From Mimachlamys varia (taxonomy: Eukaryota > Mollusca > Bivalvia > Pectinida > Pectinidae): 64,000 nt of DNA. The stretch spans positions 3,695,501 to 3,759,500 of the forward strand of contig OX392530.1 in assembly GCA_947623455.1 (NCBI GenBank), written 5' to 3'. A program made the translations under genes and the position numbers. Positions 13,046-26,635 of this stretch are shown here, piece by piece. The stretch's first letter is position 1. Each line of letters starts with the position of its first letter. Below the pieces are notes generated by a model. That model worked only from the letters and a program-made list of their open reading frames with translations. It made no database searches and was not told where the DNA came from.

Positions 13046-13439
13046 ATGCTGTCTCCAGTTTTATAGATTTTAAGGTAACTTTGGTAACACTTATCCTTTT
13101 TTAATATTAATGATGATAAACATTGATATATACTAAATTAAACTATGTTGATTTATAACGAACACAGGACAATGCTTATTAAAACTGCAGCAGGGTGCAA
13201 AACCTCTATCTGATTTTAAACCTGCCTGGATTCAGGTAAAATGGAACTTGTTTACATATTTCTATTTTTATTCCAAAAATCTAACGGAAAACATTTGCAA
13301 TATACAACTGTATATGGATCATACGCTTGTTCTTATGAACAGTAAAGTAGTTAAATGGTGAACAGTACAAACTATCAGATGTTGTTATCGTGATTAATAT
13401 GTATCTTAAATATTGTTTATTGTTGAGATTTTAACATAA

Positions 13440-14150
13440 ACATATAGGGTGTTTATTGTGAATTCGGTATATATGACACATCTAACGAAAAAGAACAAAA
13501 GGAAAAATTTTCCACCAGACTGTTGGCTTTCCATGGGAACCAATTGTGCCCAACCCTTAATTGACACGTTTTTGTTTTCGTACGATGCTGAATTTGTGAA
13601 AGGGCTAATCAGGACAGGTAACAAAAACCTTGCCAAAAATTTTATTTTCACTTTCAGATAAATCGACGATGTGTTTGCTGACTTAGTCAATCGGATATAT
13701 ACCCTACTGAACTTGAGATTAAAGACACAACAGACTCTCCTACATCAGCTTCTTACCTCGATCTTTACTTAATCTATTCCCAGCATTGGTAACTTACTAC
13801 TAATATGTATGATACACGTGACGATTTCGATTTTCCTATCGTGAACTTTCCATTTCTTGATAGTATCATCCCTATTTCTCCAACCTATGGTTTGGCATGT
13901 CCGGTTGATTCGATAGTCTAAGGCTTGCTCTTAATATCGGGAGTTTCATGATCGATGTCGACTGTTGACACACAATCTAACAGCACAGGAATTCAAGAGA
14001 TGCAGATTGATCAGAACTTAGGACAGGTGTTATCGTTGCCATCTTTGTCTCTTTGAAAAATATTCTGTATCTGTTTTTTATATGAAGATGGACATTTTTG
14101 AGTAAGCTCATTAGTATGCTTACATGTGATTGGCAATGACACTTATGTAA
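13440..14150 (+). pseudogene. RT retroelement pseudogene covering motif B to the C-terminus
   Basis: The frame from about 13510 gives SMGTNCAQPLIDTFLFSYDA, a motif-B region, continuing to TGNKNLAKNFIFTFR. The catalytic motif follows as stop-IDDV: the expected Tyr codon is TAA. The VNRIY, NFPFLDS, FKRCRLI and KYSVSVFYMKMD segments follow in shifting frames to 14110. It is inactive because of the stop in the active site and several frameshifts. Better preserved than the copies at the left edge. Confidence 0.85.
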
Positions 14151-14240
14151 AGACATTTTTATACCCGAAAATACGACCAGGTGTTCCAGAAGGATGAATG
14201 TGTTCTGCTGCATCAACAACATCCGCCATATACATATATT
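14150..14240 (-). repeat. RT-element tail in inverted orientation
   Basis: GACCAGGTGTTCCAGAAGGA and the following TTCTGCTGCATCAACAACAT are the minus-strand form of the tail, yet they sit directly after a plus-strand RT fragment. Either a separate insertion or a local inversion. Confidence 0.65.
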
Positions 14241-14324
14241 TAACATAATATACACATTTTCGTAGTACACAATTTTAAAGTATACAGAACTAGTTTAATC
14301 GTAAATCCAAATTTATTATTTAAA

Positions 14325-14465
14325 GAGGTTTTACGCAAGTGACCCTTCTGCTTCTACATTAGTTTTGAAATGTTGGATTCCCAACTTTTGGCCCCTAGCA
14401 TCACTGAAGGGTCCCAGGTGCAGCATATTTGTGTGTTACGCCATTATTGAACCTAAACATGCCAT
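14325..14465 (+). repeat. Short interspersed repeat (TTCTGCTTC family), copy 1
   Basis: CTTCTGCTTCTACATTAGTT followed by TGAAATGTTGGATTCCCAAC, GGCCCCTAGCATCACTGAAG and a GTGCAGCATATTTGTGTGTT end. The same order occurs at 32935 and 33235. Copy 1 lacks the internal AAGGACGAAAC segment present in the other two. Confidence 0.75.
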
Positions 14466-14469
14466 CTAA

Positions 14470-16970
14470 TAGATAATAAATATTCATTGAATTAATGAAA
14501 ATTATGTCATGATACATAATTCTTATATTCTTTGATACCTTTTTGAATGTATCATCAACCGGTAATCCCTTTAGGCTTGCAACACAAACAAATGGTTGTT
14601 GAGTGTTTCACAGAGAATTCTTAAGCACAGAAGCGCATTCACACTAAGATAAAACCAATTTGGAGGAGCTTTTATCTATTGAGTAATATACCTTTGAATA
14701 TGCAGTATGCACTCAATACACAGTTCATTTTTATAGTTTATGTTTGAAGAAGGTGAACATCCTCCTGTCCGTAATGAAGAGGCACAGGAGCGTTATATAT
14801 CGGAGAAGAAAGGAATTTACGACAGGTCTATCAATACAGAAAGTGGTTGTTACGTTTTGTAGGTAGTATTCATCCGCATCATCTGATGGCTGTGAGTCTC
14901 CGTAAGCAACACACTCTCATAAAAAGTCAGTTCACCTCGACTGTGTTTGATTGGGAGTGTTCATAGTATGTCCATTTATATTTCCTCTCTGAATTCCATG
15001 CATGATTGATTCATTGGCTTTAAATCTTCACCAACTGTCCAGTATATTCGATTGTCTCTACCGATGTAATTACAAGAATGAATGTAACCCAAATATGATA
15101 ATCAATTAAATTCGCACCAAAGATTGATGATAAATAAGAATATATGACCAACGAAATCTAAACCAAGTTCTCAAAAACTTATATATATATCATTTATATA
15201 TTTGCAAAAAAATGTTTACAATTCGGTCTGTTTTAAGTTGAATCTGGTTTACGGTTAAGAGGAACAAGATCAGTGCCCAACGATGGTGAAATTCTTACTT
15301 GACCAAACAACAGGATACCTCACCACGCAAACACTAGTCCATCGGAATGTTTTTGCACCGTGTGCCACTAGCCCAAAGGAAGAATCTGTAGCAACAGCAT
15401 TCGTTACCTTGGATACCATCTGAAAGCTATATAATGCTAAATCTCCTACGGCTCCAGTGACAACAAAACATAAGGTGAACCTTGCAGTAATTAGGAGCAA
15501 TGTTAACTAATTCAACACATTGTGAAATATTAAAAACAAAAAATATAACAAAACTTACAGATACATGTGATATATATATATTTTATTCAGATCGTTTGAA
15601 AAGATGCTTTGATATATCAAGATATGACATATCGATAATGAATACAAGTATTGACTTTCACTCGATGGAGTCAAGGAAATCCGGTCACATGGAGGGCAAT
15701 GGAATGAAGCTATACTGTTCGTAAGGACTTGTACCGTTCGCGTAAAATCTTTGAAAAGAACCCTTTTATAACTTCGAACGCGATCTTTATACATTTATTT
15801 TAAAGTTCGATTTAGGATTCTATATGGTGAAATGTTGAATTATATTGAGCATGAAGAGAACATAATAAAACAATAACGATACAAGTTCTTTTGAATCTGA
15901 TAGGGATACAAATAATGAGAATATGCATGCGGCCGGATGCTGCCATTTTGATTCTTATATCATTCATTTACACATGCGCAAACAGTATCTTACCCATATC
16001 CGGTTCGTTAATGATAATGACATGGTGTTTCAAAAATTATTATCTCATTCTTGAAAATGAAGTTTATATACTAGCTAAACATGATAATAAATTTAGTTGG
16101 AATGATGAAAAAAAACTGAAATATATTATACTCAGTTCTTTTAAGTGACTTGGTAAAATATATATTTAGGTGCATTTCATGTGATCAGATGATAAGTTAA
16201 ATGGTACTTAACAACGATTTATGTCAACACGTGACAATACCGCCACAGTCTCTCCTTATACACGGCGGCAGAATGAACACAGATATTCATTGCCTCTATA
16301 CAACACAGTAACTTTCTTCTCAATAATGTCAGGAAATATGTGTTTCAAAACAGGTTTCAATTGTAAAAAATAATCTTAGAATTTACTTCACGTTACGTAT
16401 ATACTGAAAGGAGAGAATGCACTTTGATTACTATACACGTATGGATCAAATATAACAAAGACATTGTATCTTTTCGTAAACGAGATATCAAGGATTATCA
16501 GACACACACACATATATATATATACAGTTTACGTTGTAAATGTATTAAACTATGACAATATGCTATTTTAGCTATATCACACGATTATCTCGCAACAACT
16601 CTAAAACAATGTTATCTTAATGAGATATGGACAGGAAGCAAAACATACAACTCAGATTAAAATACAATCTAAAGTATTAAACAACACCCCTTTGCAACAG
16701 AATATAGGCGCACATAGGCCACCAATGGCCAAATTGCAAAATGCTAATACATTAGCTCCTGTAACAAGCAAGTGAACGCTAACATAACACATATACGTCA
16801 TTTTCTGTTTATAAAACTTCCTATCCTAAATATGAATTCATATGTATGGAATCAAATTCTAGGGTCTACTATAAACAAGCGCCTGAATTATATTAATTGA
16901 AATAAACGTTTACAAAGCATATGATTGTCAATTTGAGTGCTTTAAATAGGAATAATAATAAATAGGGGCA
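14470..16970. other. Non-coding stretch, nothing recognised
   Basis: AT-rich. The open frames present are short and show no family resemblance. An AT dinucleotide run lies at 16510-16525. Confidence 0.4.
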
Positions 16971-16974
16971 ACAT

Positions 16975-17125
16975 GTGAACAAAAGAAAGTTTTACATGGG
17001 AACTTTGAATAAAATAATAAGACCTTGTTTTCCGAAAGAGTTAATGAATTTTTCTTCATCTATGACACCCACCATGTAAATATTTGTCACATCCAAGAAT
17101 ACGTCACGTCCTCAAAGTGAGGACC
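16975..17125 (-). repeat. Solo RT-element tail, diverged
   Basis: AATAATAAGACCTTGTTTTC, TTCTTCATCTATGACACCCA and CCTCAAAGTGAGGACCGAGT match the tail at 640-760 with many substitutions. Confidence 0.7.
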
Positions 17126-20100
17126 GAGTCACCATTCTAATTATATTGGGTTTTTTTTCTCTAAACTTTAGAGTTATTTATACTTTTGTATGAAAGTTAC
17201 ATATGTTTGAATTTCTTTTTTGGCGGCATTGGGTCGTTCTAGTATTCATTTGAATTGATATTGCTGTTAATATGTTTACATGTTTTGCGTACACTATTAG
17301 TTTCGGAAAAACAAAGCAGATTTTATTATATATACTATAATTGAACACATTCAACAGCTAACAGAATGCTAAGCATATCCTGTGAACTAACTGGCAATTT
17401 AGGATGAACGATATTGATATCCGCAATCAGAATTTAGGCACTGAACAGATTTAAGGAGAAACAGTCATGTACTGTGTGATTCATAAATAAAATCAGAAAC
17501 GTATTTTTAAATTTACACAAAAAAAGAGAAAAAAACCTTCAAATAAATAAAAAAAAAAAATTAAAGAAATAAATTCAAATCTAACTGTAACATTTGATAG
17601 ATATATTTTTTCTCTTTAAAATACAATCGAATTTGAAAGCTTCAATTTTTTTGTTTGTATACTTATTATTCCAAATAAAGTCTTTTCAAACATTGCTTTT
17701 TGAGGAAAATAATGTCCCCTGGTATCCATTAATATACACTTGTCTAATACATGTTATTGCAACAGTTTTCGCTAAAAAATCAAAACAAAGATATAAAAGG
17801 AGTTTAGCGACAATTTTACATATTTATTTTCATTCAAGCCAAATATACTGGCATGTTTGACTTTTCAAACCTGCTCTTACAAGTCAAAAGAATAATAAAA
17901 AAGGCATATTAATCTTCACAGCTTAATTCACACAAATTTAGTAACGCAGCTTCCATAATGATGTATAATGACATAAGGGTTCTTAGGAAAACAGCAGTAC
18001 TCTTTTAGATATTTCACTAAACTTTTAAGTTTTATAGAAATGTTGTTCATTGTTGCCTGAAACAACAGCAGACTCAGAATCAGACTTTAGGCCACTCTCT
18101 TCCGACATTTAAAATGTTGACACACAAAGCATATATATAATAACTACTTCTTAGCTGAAGGGATTAGTTTCCAAAAACATGTGTTTAACAGAGAAATAAG
18201 TATCCGCCATTTTCGTTCTGCATATATTAAAAAAAGACTGAATGTGTGATTGTGAGTCAGATAAGACTTAGAAACACCGTAAACATTATGATTGTAATCC
18301 TGCTATTTCATATGTACAGCAACATATATACAATCTATATATTGGCATATGGGGGTTAAACTCTTCCATTCGTTAGAAATGGTAAGACATAAACACCGAA
18401 AAAATGCATGTGTATTTAAACCTCATGCACATTTAATTGAAACCATGCACAAATATATACAAACACAAACACAAGTCTATTTACAGTATTTCGTTTCCAA
18501 TGGACCAACCTTTGTATAAATTTTAACACCAACGAGGTAAAGAATAAAACAATGAATTTACATCGATGAATTAAGTGATTCAGTATATATATATATTTAT
18601 ACATGTGTTATATCTATGTACATGAAAGTATATTGGTAATTAGTTTAATTATGACAAAGTTAACGAAAGGGATGGACATTTCAATTTAATTAGAAAAAAA
18701 AAAATTAATAAAATAAAACCAAATAGTAGAAATCATCATATCTGTAATTCTTAATTGATATGATTATAACAATACAGAGATTCATTGTTAGTGTTATTAC
18801 TGAAATTAATCATTCCATTCGAAATGAAACTCATTAACGATAATTAAGACTAAATGTGTAAATTTCTGCTTAACATTTGGTACTATTGTTGCCTACAGTG
18901 ACGTGAGTTATTTTAGAATATGTTCCTCTAGCATTTGCGTCAAAACGTCATGAACCCACATTTCCATGGATTTTGACGTCACAAGAAATTATTTCATTTT
19001 CACCCTTTTCACAAAGATGTCATTGATTGACGCATTAGATTATATTTAGGGAACTTATCAATTATAGGAAATTATTCTGATAAGGTCATAGGTCACGTGA
19101 TACATATGATTTCTGTCACAGCTGCTCTTCTAACATAATGTCATAATGTGTAGCTGCTTGCTGTCTATTACTAACACATATAATGCGGGACAAGTCTCCT
19201 GTTCAATTATCTAAAAGAGAGTGTTTGATTGCAAATAGCCCAAGAAAGATAATCATACCAGACCTGGGAGTGAGTTCTGAGAACTTATTCACATCGTTGT
19301 ATATCAGAGTTGTTAAATTTTGCAGATGTAAAATTTCGCGTTTACCTGCCAGAAATTCATTTGCTAGGGATTAATATTGCGGATAATGAAGTTTCTGTAA
19401 TTGTGAAATTGATTACTTGGTCCCGATCTAAAACTTTCACGAGGTATAACATTTTCCGAATTTGGATATATTTGCAGTTTTAGCAAAATTAAAAACCCAG
19501 CGAACATCGATATGATAAGTGATTCGTACAAATTTGTGTACAGTGTAATGTTGTCTTTCTACTCTTTCTTTTGGGAAAGCTTGAAGACATCGCGGCGCCC
19601 ACTTCTTATGAAGACACTGTATCGCATATCTGTCATGTTGATGATGGATTTGAACCTATATAGTAATAAGTATAGTTTTGTGACCGTTGTCATAGGAGCA
19701 GAAACGTAAATCTGTCTAATATATTTTAATTCTGAATGAGGATTCCATCAACTGCATAGACAATGGATGTAATTTCGACGTGTATATTAACTTTTATCTT
19801 CAGAAACAAAATGACATCTAGGTATTGTGCGATCCACCTTTATATAGTTAGTTTTGATATTTTTTAAGCACGTTGTCTTGATACATTAAAACTCAAATCA
19901 GATACGTATATGTTTGTGATTTGCATATTTGTTAAGCAGAACAGTAACTGTCATATTTGAAAATAAGACGTGCACATCAAGTTTAAGTTTTCATTTATCA
20001 GTTGAGTGGTGAATTTACATGCAAGATATTGTGCCGTATTAATGTTAAAAAATTCTTGTAAGTATTATTGTGTTTAACAAAAAATAAGACAGATTAAACA

Positions 20101-20622
20101 GTATCATTTTCGTTTTGCCTATACAATATATTTTCAATAATATAACAATTAATTATTTGGTCCTAAATGACACTATCAATCTGTTGTTTTTTTTTCAATT
20201 ATTTACATCATTAATGATACCACATTTTATCCAAACAGTTTTCCTAATCTCCCATATCATCTGCAAATAGAAATCATATAGCTGTACATTTACACCAGCT
20301 TTCTGACGTTAATAATGTGACAAGAAATGATACCACCTTTTAAAGACCTTTTCCTGTTAAGGACATTTCGAATCAGATCGATAGGAAATGAGTACCCTTG
20401 ACCTGGAAAACTATTCCAAGAATCGATACCTTAAAGACAGCATTGCTTTCACGTCTTGAGTGAATTTGGCTGGTAGATGCCAACAACAGCATTTTCTGTC
20501 GCCTTAGAGGTTATAAAATAGCTCATACAAGGTTGCTTGTAAGGTACGCGAACGACCGACTTCTACATGTTGTAGATAGGTGTTCACTTGGGAAGGAACA
20601 GACAGAGCGTGTCATCACTACC
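17126..20622. other. Non-coding stretch downstream of the receptor gene's stop
   Basis: Should contain the 3' untranslated region of the receptor transcript, which runs leftward from 20622. I see no exon of another gene. Poly-A rich tracts lie at 17519-17565. The TTTATT word expected for a minus-strand AATAAA is absent between 20100 and 20622, so the 3' end is not placed. Confidence 0.4.
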
Positions 20623-21435
20623 TCAAATGATCCCTTGGTGTCTCTCGTCAAGCTCTGCAATCCTCATTTCGAGTTTGTTCTTTTCCCTGAGTGCTCTATC
20701 GAGTCTGTCCCCAAGGTCAATCTCGGACGCTTTCCACATTAACAATAAGTCATCCTTAGAAATTTCTTCATATTTCACAGGCAACACATCTGACTTCCGC
20801 CTTGAATTTAATTCGTGCCACGTTTTCCGCTTTCGATGATTTTGTCTTTTGTTTTCATTGAAAGAAGAAGCAGTTCGTTGGCGATATTCCCTATTTTCTG
20901 CATCAATCGGCAACTTTTCTGTTCTTGAATAACTATCCATGGAGTCACTGTTGTCTAATGACAACTGTCGTGGTACATGACCATTGGGAATAGGGTGGGA
21001 GTTAATTTGTACCGGTAAATAAGGGTTGGGCATGAGCAATTCGGTCTGTTCTGTTATAGAATCATCACTATCTGAACTGGTGTCCTCCTCGTCACCAACA
21101 TCCGGGCTTATTTCCATCCGGTTTACCTCCGGTATGGAAATGCATCGACCAAGATTTTCTGAACTACGATGTTTCTCTAAGTCACCTGTTTTGTAAGGAC
21201 ACATTTCTTTTGGATGAGGAGGAGTTAAAAACCAATCACTTTCGTCGTTACGGTTATCATCACACGATTCATCTATATCCCCGTCATTGCCGCTCTGTAC
21301 TTCGCTCTCATAGTTCTGACTTTTTAGAGCACTGAAATCAATCTTAGTGCCTACATCTTTTAGGGAGATTTCCGTAATACAAGGGGGAGCGGCTACCGGG
21401 GAATCCTCGTCACCGAAAAGTTTGTCTTCTCTCAT
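20623..21435 (-). CDS. GRIN3: GluN3-like NMDA receptor, terminal exon: long cytoplasmic tail and stop
   Basis: Last exon, 270 codons and a stop. The start at 21435 uses the acceptor GCAACAG, which joins in phase 0 to the exon at 28078. A second acceptor ten bases upstream (CCTTTTAACAG) would shift the frame. The tail is hydrophilic. Residues 1-70 are rich in D, E, S and N. Residues 115-125 form an acidic-serine cluster (casein kinase 2 type), followed by EQTELL (129-134), which fits the acidic dileucine sorting pattern. Residues 196-214 are basic (KRQNHRKRK, SRRKS, the latter a basophilic-kinase type site). Residues 224-265 have the heptad pattern of a coiled coil up to the C-terminus. Vertebrate GluN3 also ends in a short coiled coil, which supports the subunit call. 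The residue functions are inferred from motifs only. No AATAAA-type signal is visible in the 500 bases downstream. Confidence 0.85.
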   Translation of the reverse strand: MREDKLFGDEDSPVAAPPCITEISLKDVGTKIDFSALKSQNYESEVQSGNDGDIDESCDDNRNDESDWFLTPPHPKEMCPYKTGDLEKHRSSENLGRCISIPEVNRMEISPDVGDEEDTSSDSDDSITEQTELLMPNPYLPVQINSHPIPNGHVPRQLSLDNSDSMDSYSRTEKLPIDAENREYRQRTASSFNENKRQNHRKRKTWHELNSRRKSDVLPVKYEEISKDDLLLMWKASEIDLGDRLDRALREKNKLEMRIAELDERHQGII

Positions 21436-22167
21436 CTGTTGCATCCTGTTAAAAGGAAATGAGAATTGTGTGTAGAACTGTTTAATACGAAAACACAAAC
21501 ATTACCATTCATTCGATAACAAGGAAGAAAATGTGCTATAAACCTAAAAAACCAGTGAACGGAAATTTTGTGAGTGCAGTGTAATTCATACAAATCGATA
21601 AAAGAAATTATTTTCCATTTCATTACGTGTGTTGCTTTTCTCACTGTTCAATTATTTAAGTCAATGATTAATGGAACGTATTTGTACTTATTTAAATAAA
21701 TAATTAACTTAAAGAAAAGACGATACAGTATGATGCTAGATAAAACTAAATACAAACGTTTGCCGAATAATATAATACTGAAAATTAATTATTTCAGCCT
21801 TATCTGATATTATAAATATTTTTTTAAGGTGGAAAAAAACATATCACCTAATCGATATGATTATACGAGAATGAATAAACATAGAACTGTGTATCTAATA
21901 GGGCAATCGAATAACAAATGATCTAGGTGAAAAGCTGTTTTATTGCTTTTTGTACTGTCGTTTTTAAGTGTGATATTTATTTTCTGTTGATTTATTTTTA
22001 GATATTATACCACTGTACTTACAATTTGCTATACTGAATGGACAATGACGCTTTAGATCTTGGATCATCTCATAGAAACTTCAGTGGTAAAATTAAGTAC
22101 TAACGGTGTCACAAACACGTTAAAATTGTGTATATTTGTGCTTACAAGTTAATGTTGCAAAACAGCA

Positions 22168-22329
22168 TATAAGGATTGTACCTCATTTTGACTGCGTATA
22201 CGTTAGTATGCCCGCAGTTGGCAACGAACATATTCTATGGTGCGCGTTAGCGCTCCATAGTGAATATGTTCGTTGCCAACTGCGGGCATACTACCGTATA
22301 CGCAGTCAAAATGAGGTACAATCCTTATA
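22168..22329. mobile_element. Near-perfect 162-bp palindrome (foldback or MITE-like)
   Basis: Left arm TATAAGGATTGTACCTCATT and onward through AGTATGCCCGCAGTTGGCAA is repeated in reverse complement up to 22329, with arms of about 70 bases and only isolated mismatches. The centre (CTATGGTGCGCGTTAGCGCT CCATAG) is again symmetric. No coding content. Lies inside the last intron of the receptor gene. Confidence 0.9.
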
Positions 22330-25300
22330 TTTACACCATTATCAATTTTCAAGTTGGTTGCTAAGATTGCAACTACGATGACCGTGGTTACTAAGATAAT
22401 ATAGTCCCATTGGATTCCATCAATATATTGGTAAATTTAGAAAATACACAGTGAACAACACTATTTTTCTTCATAACATCATATGTAAATTTGGTATTAA
22501 ATAATATTTCTAGCATGTTGAACTTATTACTTTATTTATAACGGTCGTTATGTACACGCATTTACACAGTGATCTGGTTGTGACGCGGTCCGATGTCAGA
22601 CGTCACAACTGCAGGGCGCCGCCATGTTTGCGTTACCGTCAAAGAGATTCGAATGCGCATCATTACGAATAAAAAGTTTGCTAGAAACTATTTATTGTTT
22701 AATCACAGGAAATTGATTCAATATATGTCCATGTTTCAAAACCCTGTAGGAACCAAACAATGGCCCACAGCGAATACTAATTATTCTGAAGCATGACCGA
22801 CGCCATATTTGAACAAATATCAATCCGCCGAGCCTTTTTTCACTGCGAATACGCTAATATATTCGCAGTCAGAGGTTACTAAGCACAAGAAGGGAGAGGT
22901 GTAAATATATCTGTAAATAACTGTTGAATTTTGAATAATCGAAAATGATTTATTTACGATTTCATCACTTTCAGTGTAAAATTATAACACTTTAAAGGTA
23001 TACACATCACCACTGTATCGGAAACTCAAACCTTTGATTTTGATTGCTTGATTGACATGATATTGAATCATTATTATTTCCATTTCACACTTTTGTTGTT
23101 AACGCTAGGGGTGCATTTCAACATTTCTATTGACGTTTCATAGCTAATTACATTATTGTACATCTGATGGAAAATGTAACGCTGTATAGTGATAGATACT
23201 AAAACTTCTACTGGAAGCGATAATAAAATGAGCATTGTATGTCGATATATTTTCATCTAGTTTCTAGTTGCAATAAAGGATAACAGCATAACGTCATAAC
23301 ATTGGACCTTGCAACCAACTGGTCTCATGATTCTTCCCCATTCGGCTCGAGCATGTACTATAAAGATGATTAGCATCCATATAGCTGTGGGGCATTCTAG
23401 TGTTCATCAATAACCGTTTTAGCTGTATCGGGACAATATGCATCGTCTAACTATCCCCCAAAATTGGACTTTTATCAACAATGGAACTTCGTCAATGTAT
23501 GCTTTCAGTGTAAAGGGGGTGTTCACGAACAGACTGTTTTTATAATCACTCGAACGTGCGAAACAAGTTGAATTGGTGAAATCGTTATTAAAATCAATAA
23601 GTTATTAAGCATTCAGTTGGTTTATAGTATAAACACAATGTCATATACAACGTCGTTACGGTTATCCTAATGCTATTTTTCAGTAAAAAGCCATGTTTTC
23701 TGTCTACGGCATGGTCGGCGTCTATGGTTGTTTCAGGAACGATGCAATGGCACGCTTGCTTAGAATAAGACCCCGGTCATTAACCTATAGCATACCATGT
23801 GCAAAAACGCATGACTGGAAATATGATACATTAGTATTGTTCATGAATATTGATCTGTTGATCAGGTTTTGATATGATGAAATTCAAGTACCCGGATACA
23901 CTAATTGCATTGATTGCAACATTAAATTAACGCGTATTTTCTCTCGGCATATTTTCTGGGTCAACAAGCGAGACACGATCTACAGTATGAGCATCACAAA
24001 TATCAAAATAACAATTTTCTATCATATTTACATAATTTATCTATGTATTAAATTTACTTGATAAGATATACGCATAGTCAATCATATTAAATGACAGATT
24101 TTAGCATGACGCATTTAAAACTTTTTTCTTGGAAGCAACATTTCAAAGCAGGTGACAGATAGAAACCCTTATCATAGAATACAAATAGTATGTGCTTGTC
24201 TACAAAACACGCCCGCAACAAAAATGTCAGAATCGTTCGTAGATTGCATTTGTTGGACTCGATGTATTTCAGTTAGCAAGGTAATAACACATATATATAT
24301 ATATATATGCATCATTGTGAGCATTGTGTATACTGGTTTGTAAAAAGAAAATCTCAATTAAATATCTTTTTTGGTTACTATGTACAGACATTACGTGTCG
24401 TATTCCATGAAATAATATTTTATGTAATCATTTAAATGCCCTTCTGCAATTAAAAATAGGACCCAATGTCAATTATATTCAAAAAGTAACAGTCTCCCTA
24501 CGATAAACAGCATTTGGGATAATATAACATGCAACTTAAAACACATATATGTTCATAAGAGCACAACGAAACAAACGTTTTTCTGTACCTCCCTCGTACG
24601 TTTAACCCTGTAGAGTTCACCAGGAGACTGTTTATGTATGTTGACAGGACAATAATAATATAAAATGACAATATATCTATTTTATTTTCATGTTCGGTTC
24701 CTGTGTCAAAATTTGATAATAATGTTTTTATTTTTTTTTTAATTTCTTTTTGAAAATCTTTATGCATGTATATTATCCAAAAAAAAGCTATCTGATTATG
24801 TTTAATGATTAAGCATAAAAACGGCTTGAGGTATCCAAAATAAAAAAAAAAATAAATCACCGTCCACAGCAATAAACGTACACACAACCACAATACACAT
24901 TTCACACTTCCAGAAGAGTGATAATAATATTTAAATCATATTTCAGCACAATGCCAAGACATAAGATAATATCCTATATGTTTACAATGAGTCAATATAA
25001 TCACATTCTTTTTTATCAAAAGAATAAATTCATATTACCATTCCATGTCAACATTTCCGTATTTTCACAACACAGGCAACTTACTGTCACTGTTAATAAT
25101 TCTCCGTTAGGATCAATTTGTTGACCAGACTTATATGACGTCATTGGATTATAAAAAAAAACATTGCTGAAAATTCCTGAAATTTGTTTAATACATTTTA
25201 GGAATTGCATATAATATGTATTCGCGATTAATTGGTACGCATATTTCCCCAATCTGTCAATAAAGAAAAAGTGTACCGTATTAAGTGCATCATGTAATAA

Positions 25301-26635
25301 ATAGGCTGGCCCATATATTGATATTGTAGGGGTGATATGATAATAAGAGCTCTAGCTAAATCCTACCTGAGCACTCGCAATTAGATTTTCCATTTGTGTA
25401 AGTTGTGTTCTTTGAAACATACCATTAAAAAAGTGACTTTATTTTATAAATTGGGATATAAATCTGAGACGTCTCTCTATAGTATGAACTACAATAAGCC
25501 ACATACAGTATATTTGAACTCAAACACCTATCTAAAATGTGTGTTACAATGTGCTTACTACGAATTGAACCATATTAATATAAATCAGATATGTATCTGA
25601 GGTGCGTAGTACTATAGTCTGTATCATATAAATTGTAAGAAGACCCCAGCCAGTCATCTAAGGTGCATTCTATAGTCATCATCATGATAATATAACACAG
25701 ACATATATGTAAGGTGTGTACTATTCAAAATATAATCTGCATTATAATTGAAGTATATGACCTAACTCGGTATGTATATGATGTGCCTACTACGTGTATA
25801 GTCTATTTCCTAATCGTATTTAGATATTTATCTGACGTGCGTGCTATAGTCTGCATCAAAAAGAAGAGCTCAGAAATGTTTCTGATGTGAGAGTTTTACC
25901 TGGGGCCTATTATCCTTTTTCTTGGCCTGAAAATGTTTTAAAATAGGATTTAGATTAAAACTATATTTAAACATAGGGGTTTACACTTGAAATTATCAAT
26001 GGGAAACCCAGCACCAGCTAGACAGAAGATGACGTATATTTGGGAAAATTCTATGAGATACTTTGGGAATACCTAATATTTTGTAATGTGTTGTTTGCAA
26101 AACAAATTATATTACTTGAACATTAATCATTGTGCCAACATTGTTTATCGAGGAAATTGAGGTAAACATGGAAACTATGTAATTTCATACATATGGGTAA
26201 ACACATGGAGTTCCTCGTTGGTTATTTATTTTGAGATTATAAAGTTATAGTGATTACATTATTGTCTACATTCTACTTTGTTGGGTTTTTTTCACGGTCC
26301 ATAGACCTTTATGGTCATTTAGGGCCACACACAATTATACTTTAACTTTAATGTTCGAATAATCAATGATGCAGATGTATAATTCAAATGATATGTAAAA
26401 TACTTGTTTTGAATCACAACAGACACAAATATATTTCTTACATCATACTCTGATCTACCTAAGTATATGTTCTAGACTCTAATGCACATCTAGTAAATAT
26501 CACACGGTGATGTGTTTACCTGCGTTTAATTGTGTTGTCCATTGCTGAAATATTGTGTAAAATACACCTTGATTAAAATAAGCACACTTTTTACTTATAA
26601 CAATTTCCCTACTTCTTTCACAGATCGCTATAAAA

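Noticed and set aside
15270..15500. 76-codon minus frame resembling a secreted protein
   Set aside because: It needs a TTG start; with ATG only, it is much shorter, and there is no family match.
20533..20839. Plus-strand frames over the receptor tail
   Set aside because: Shadows of the minus-strand terminal exon.
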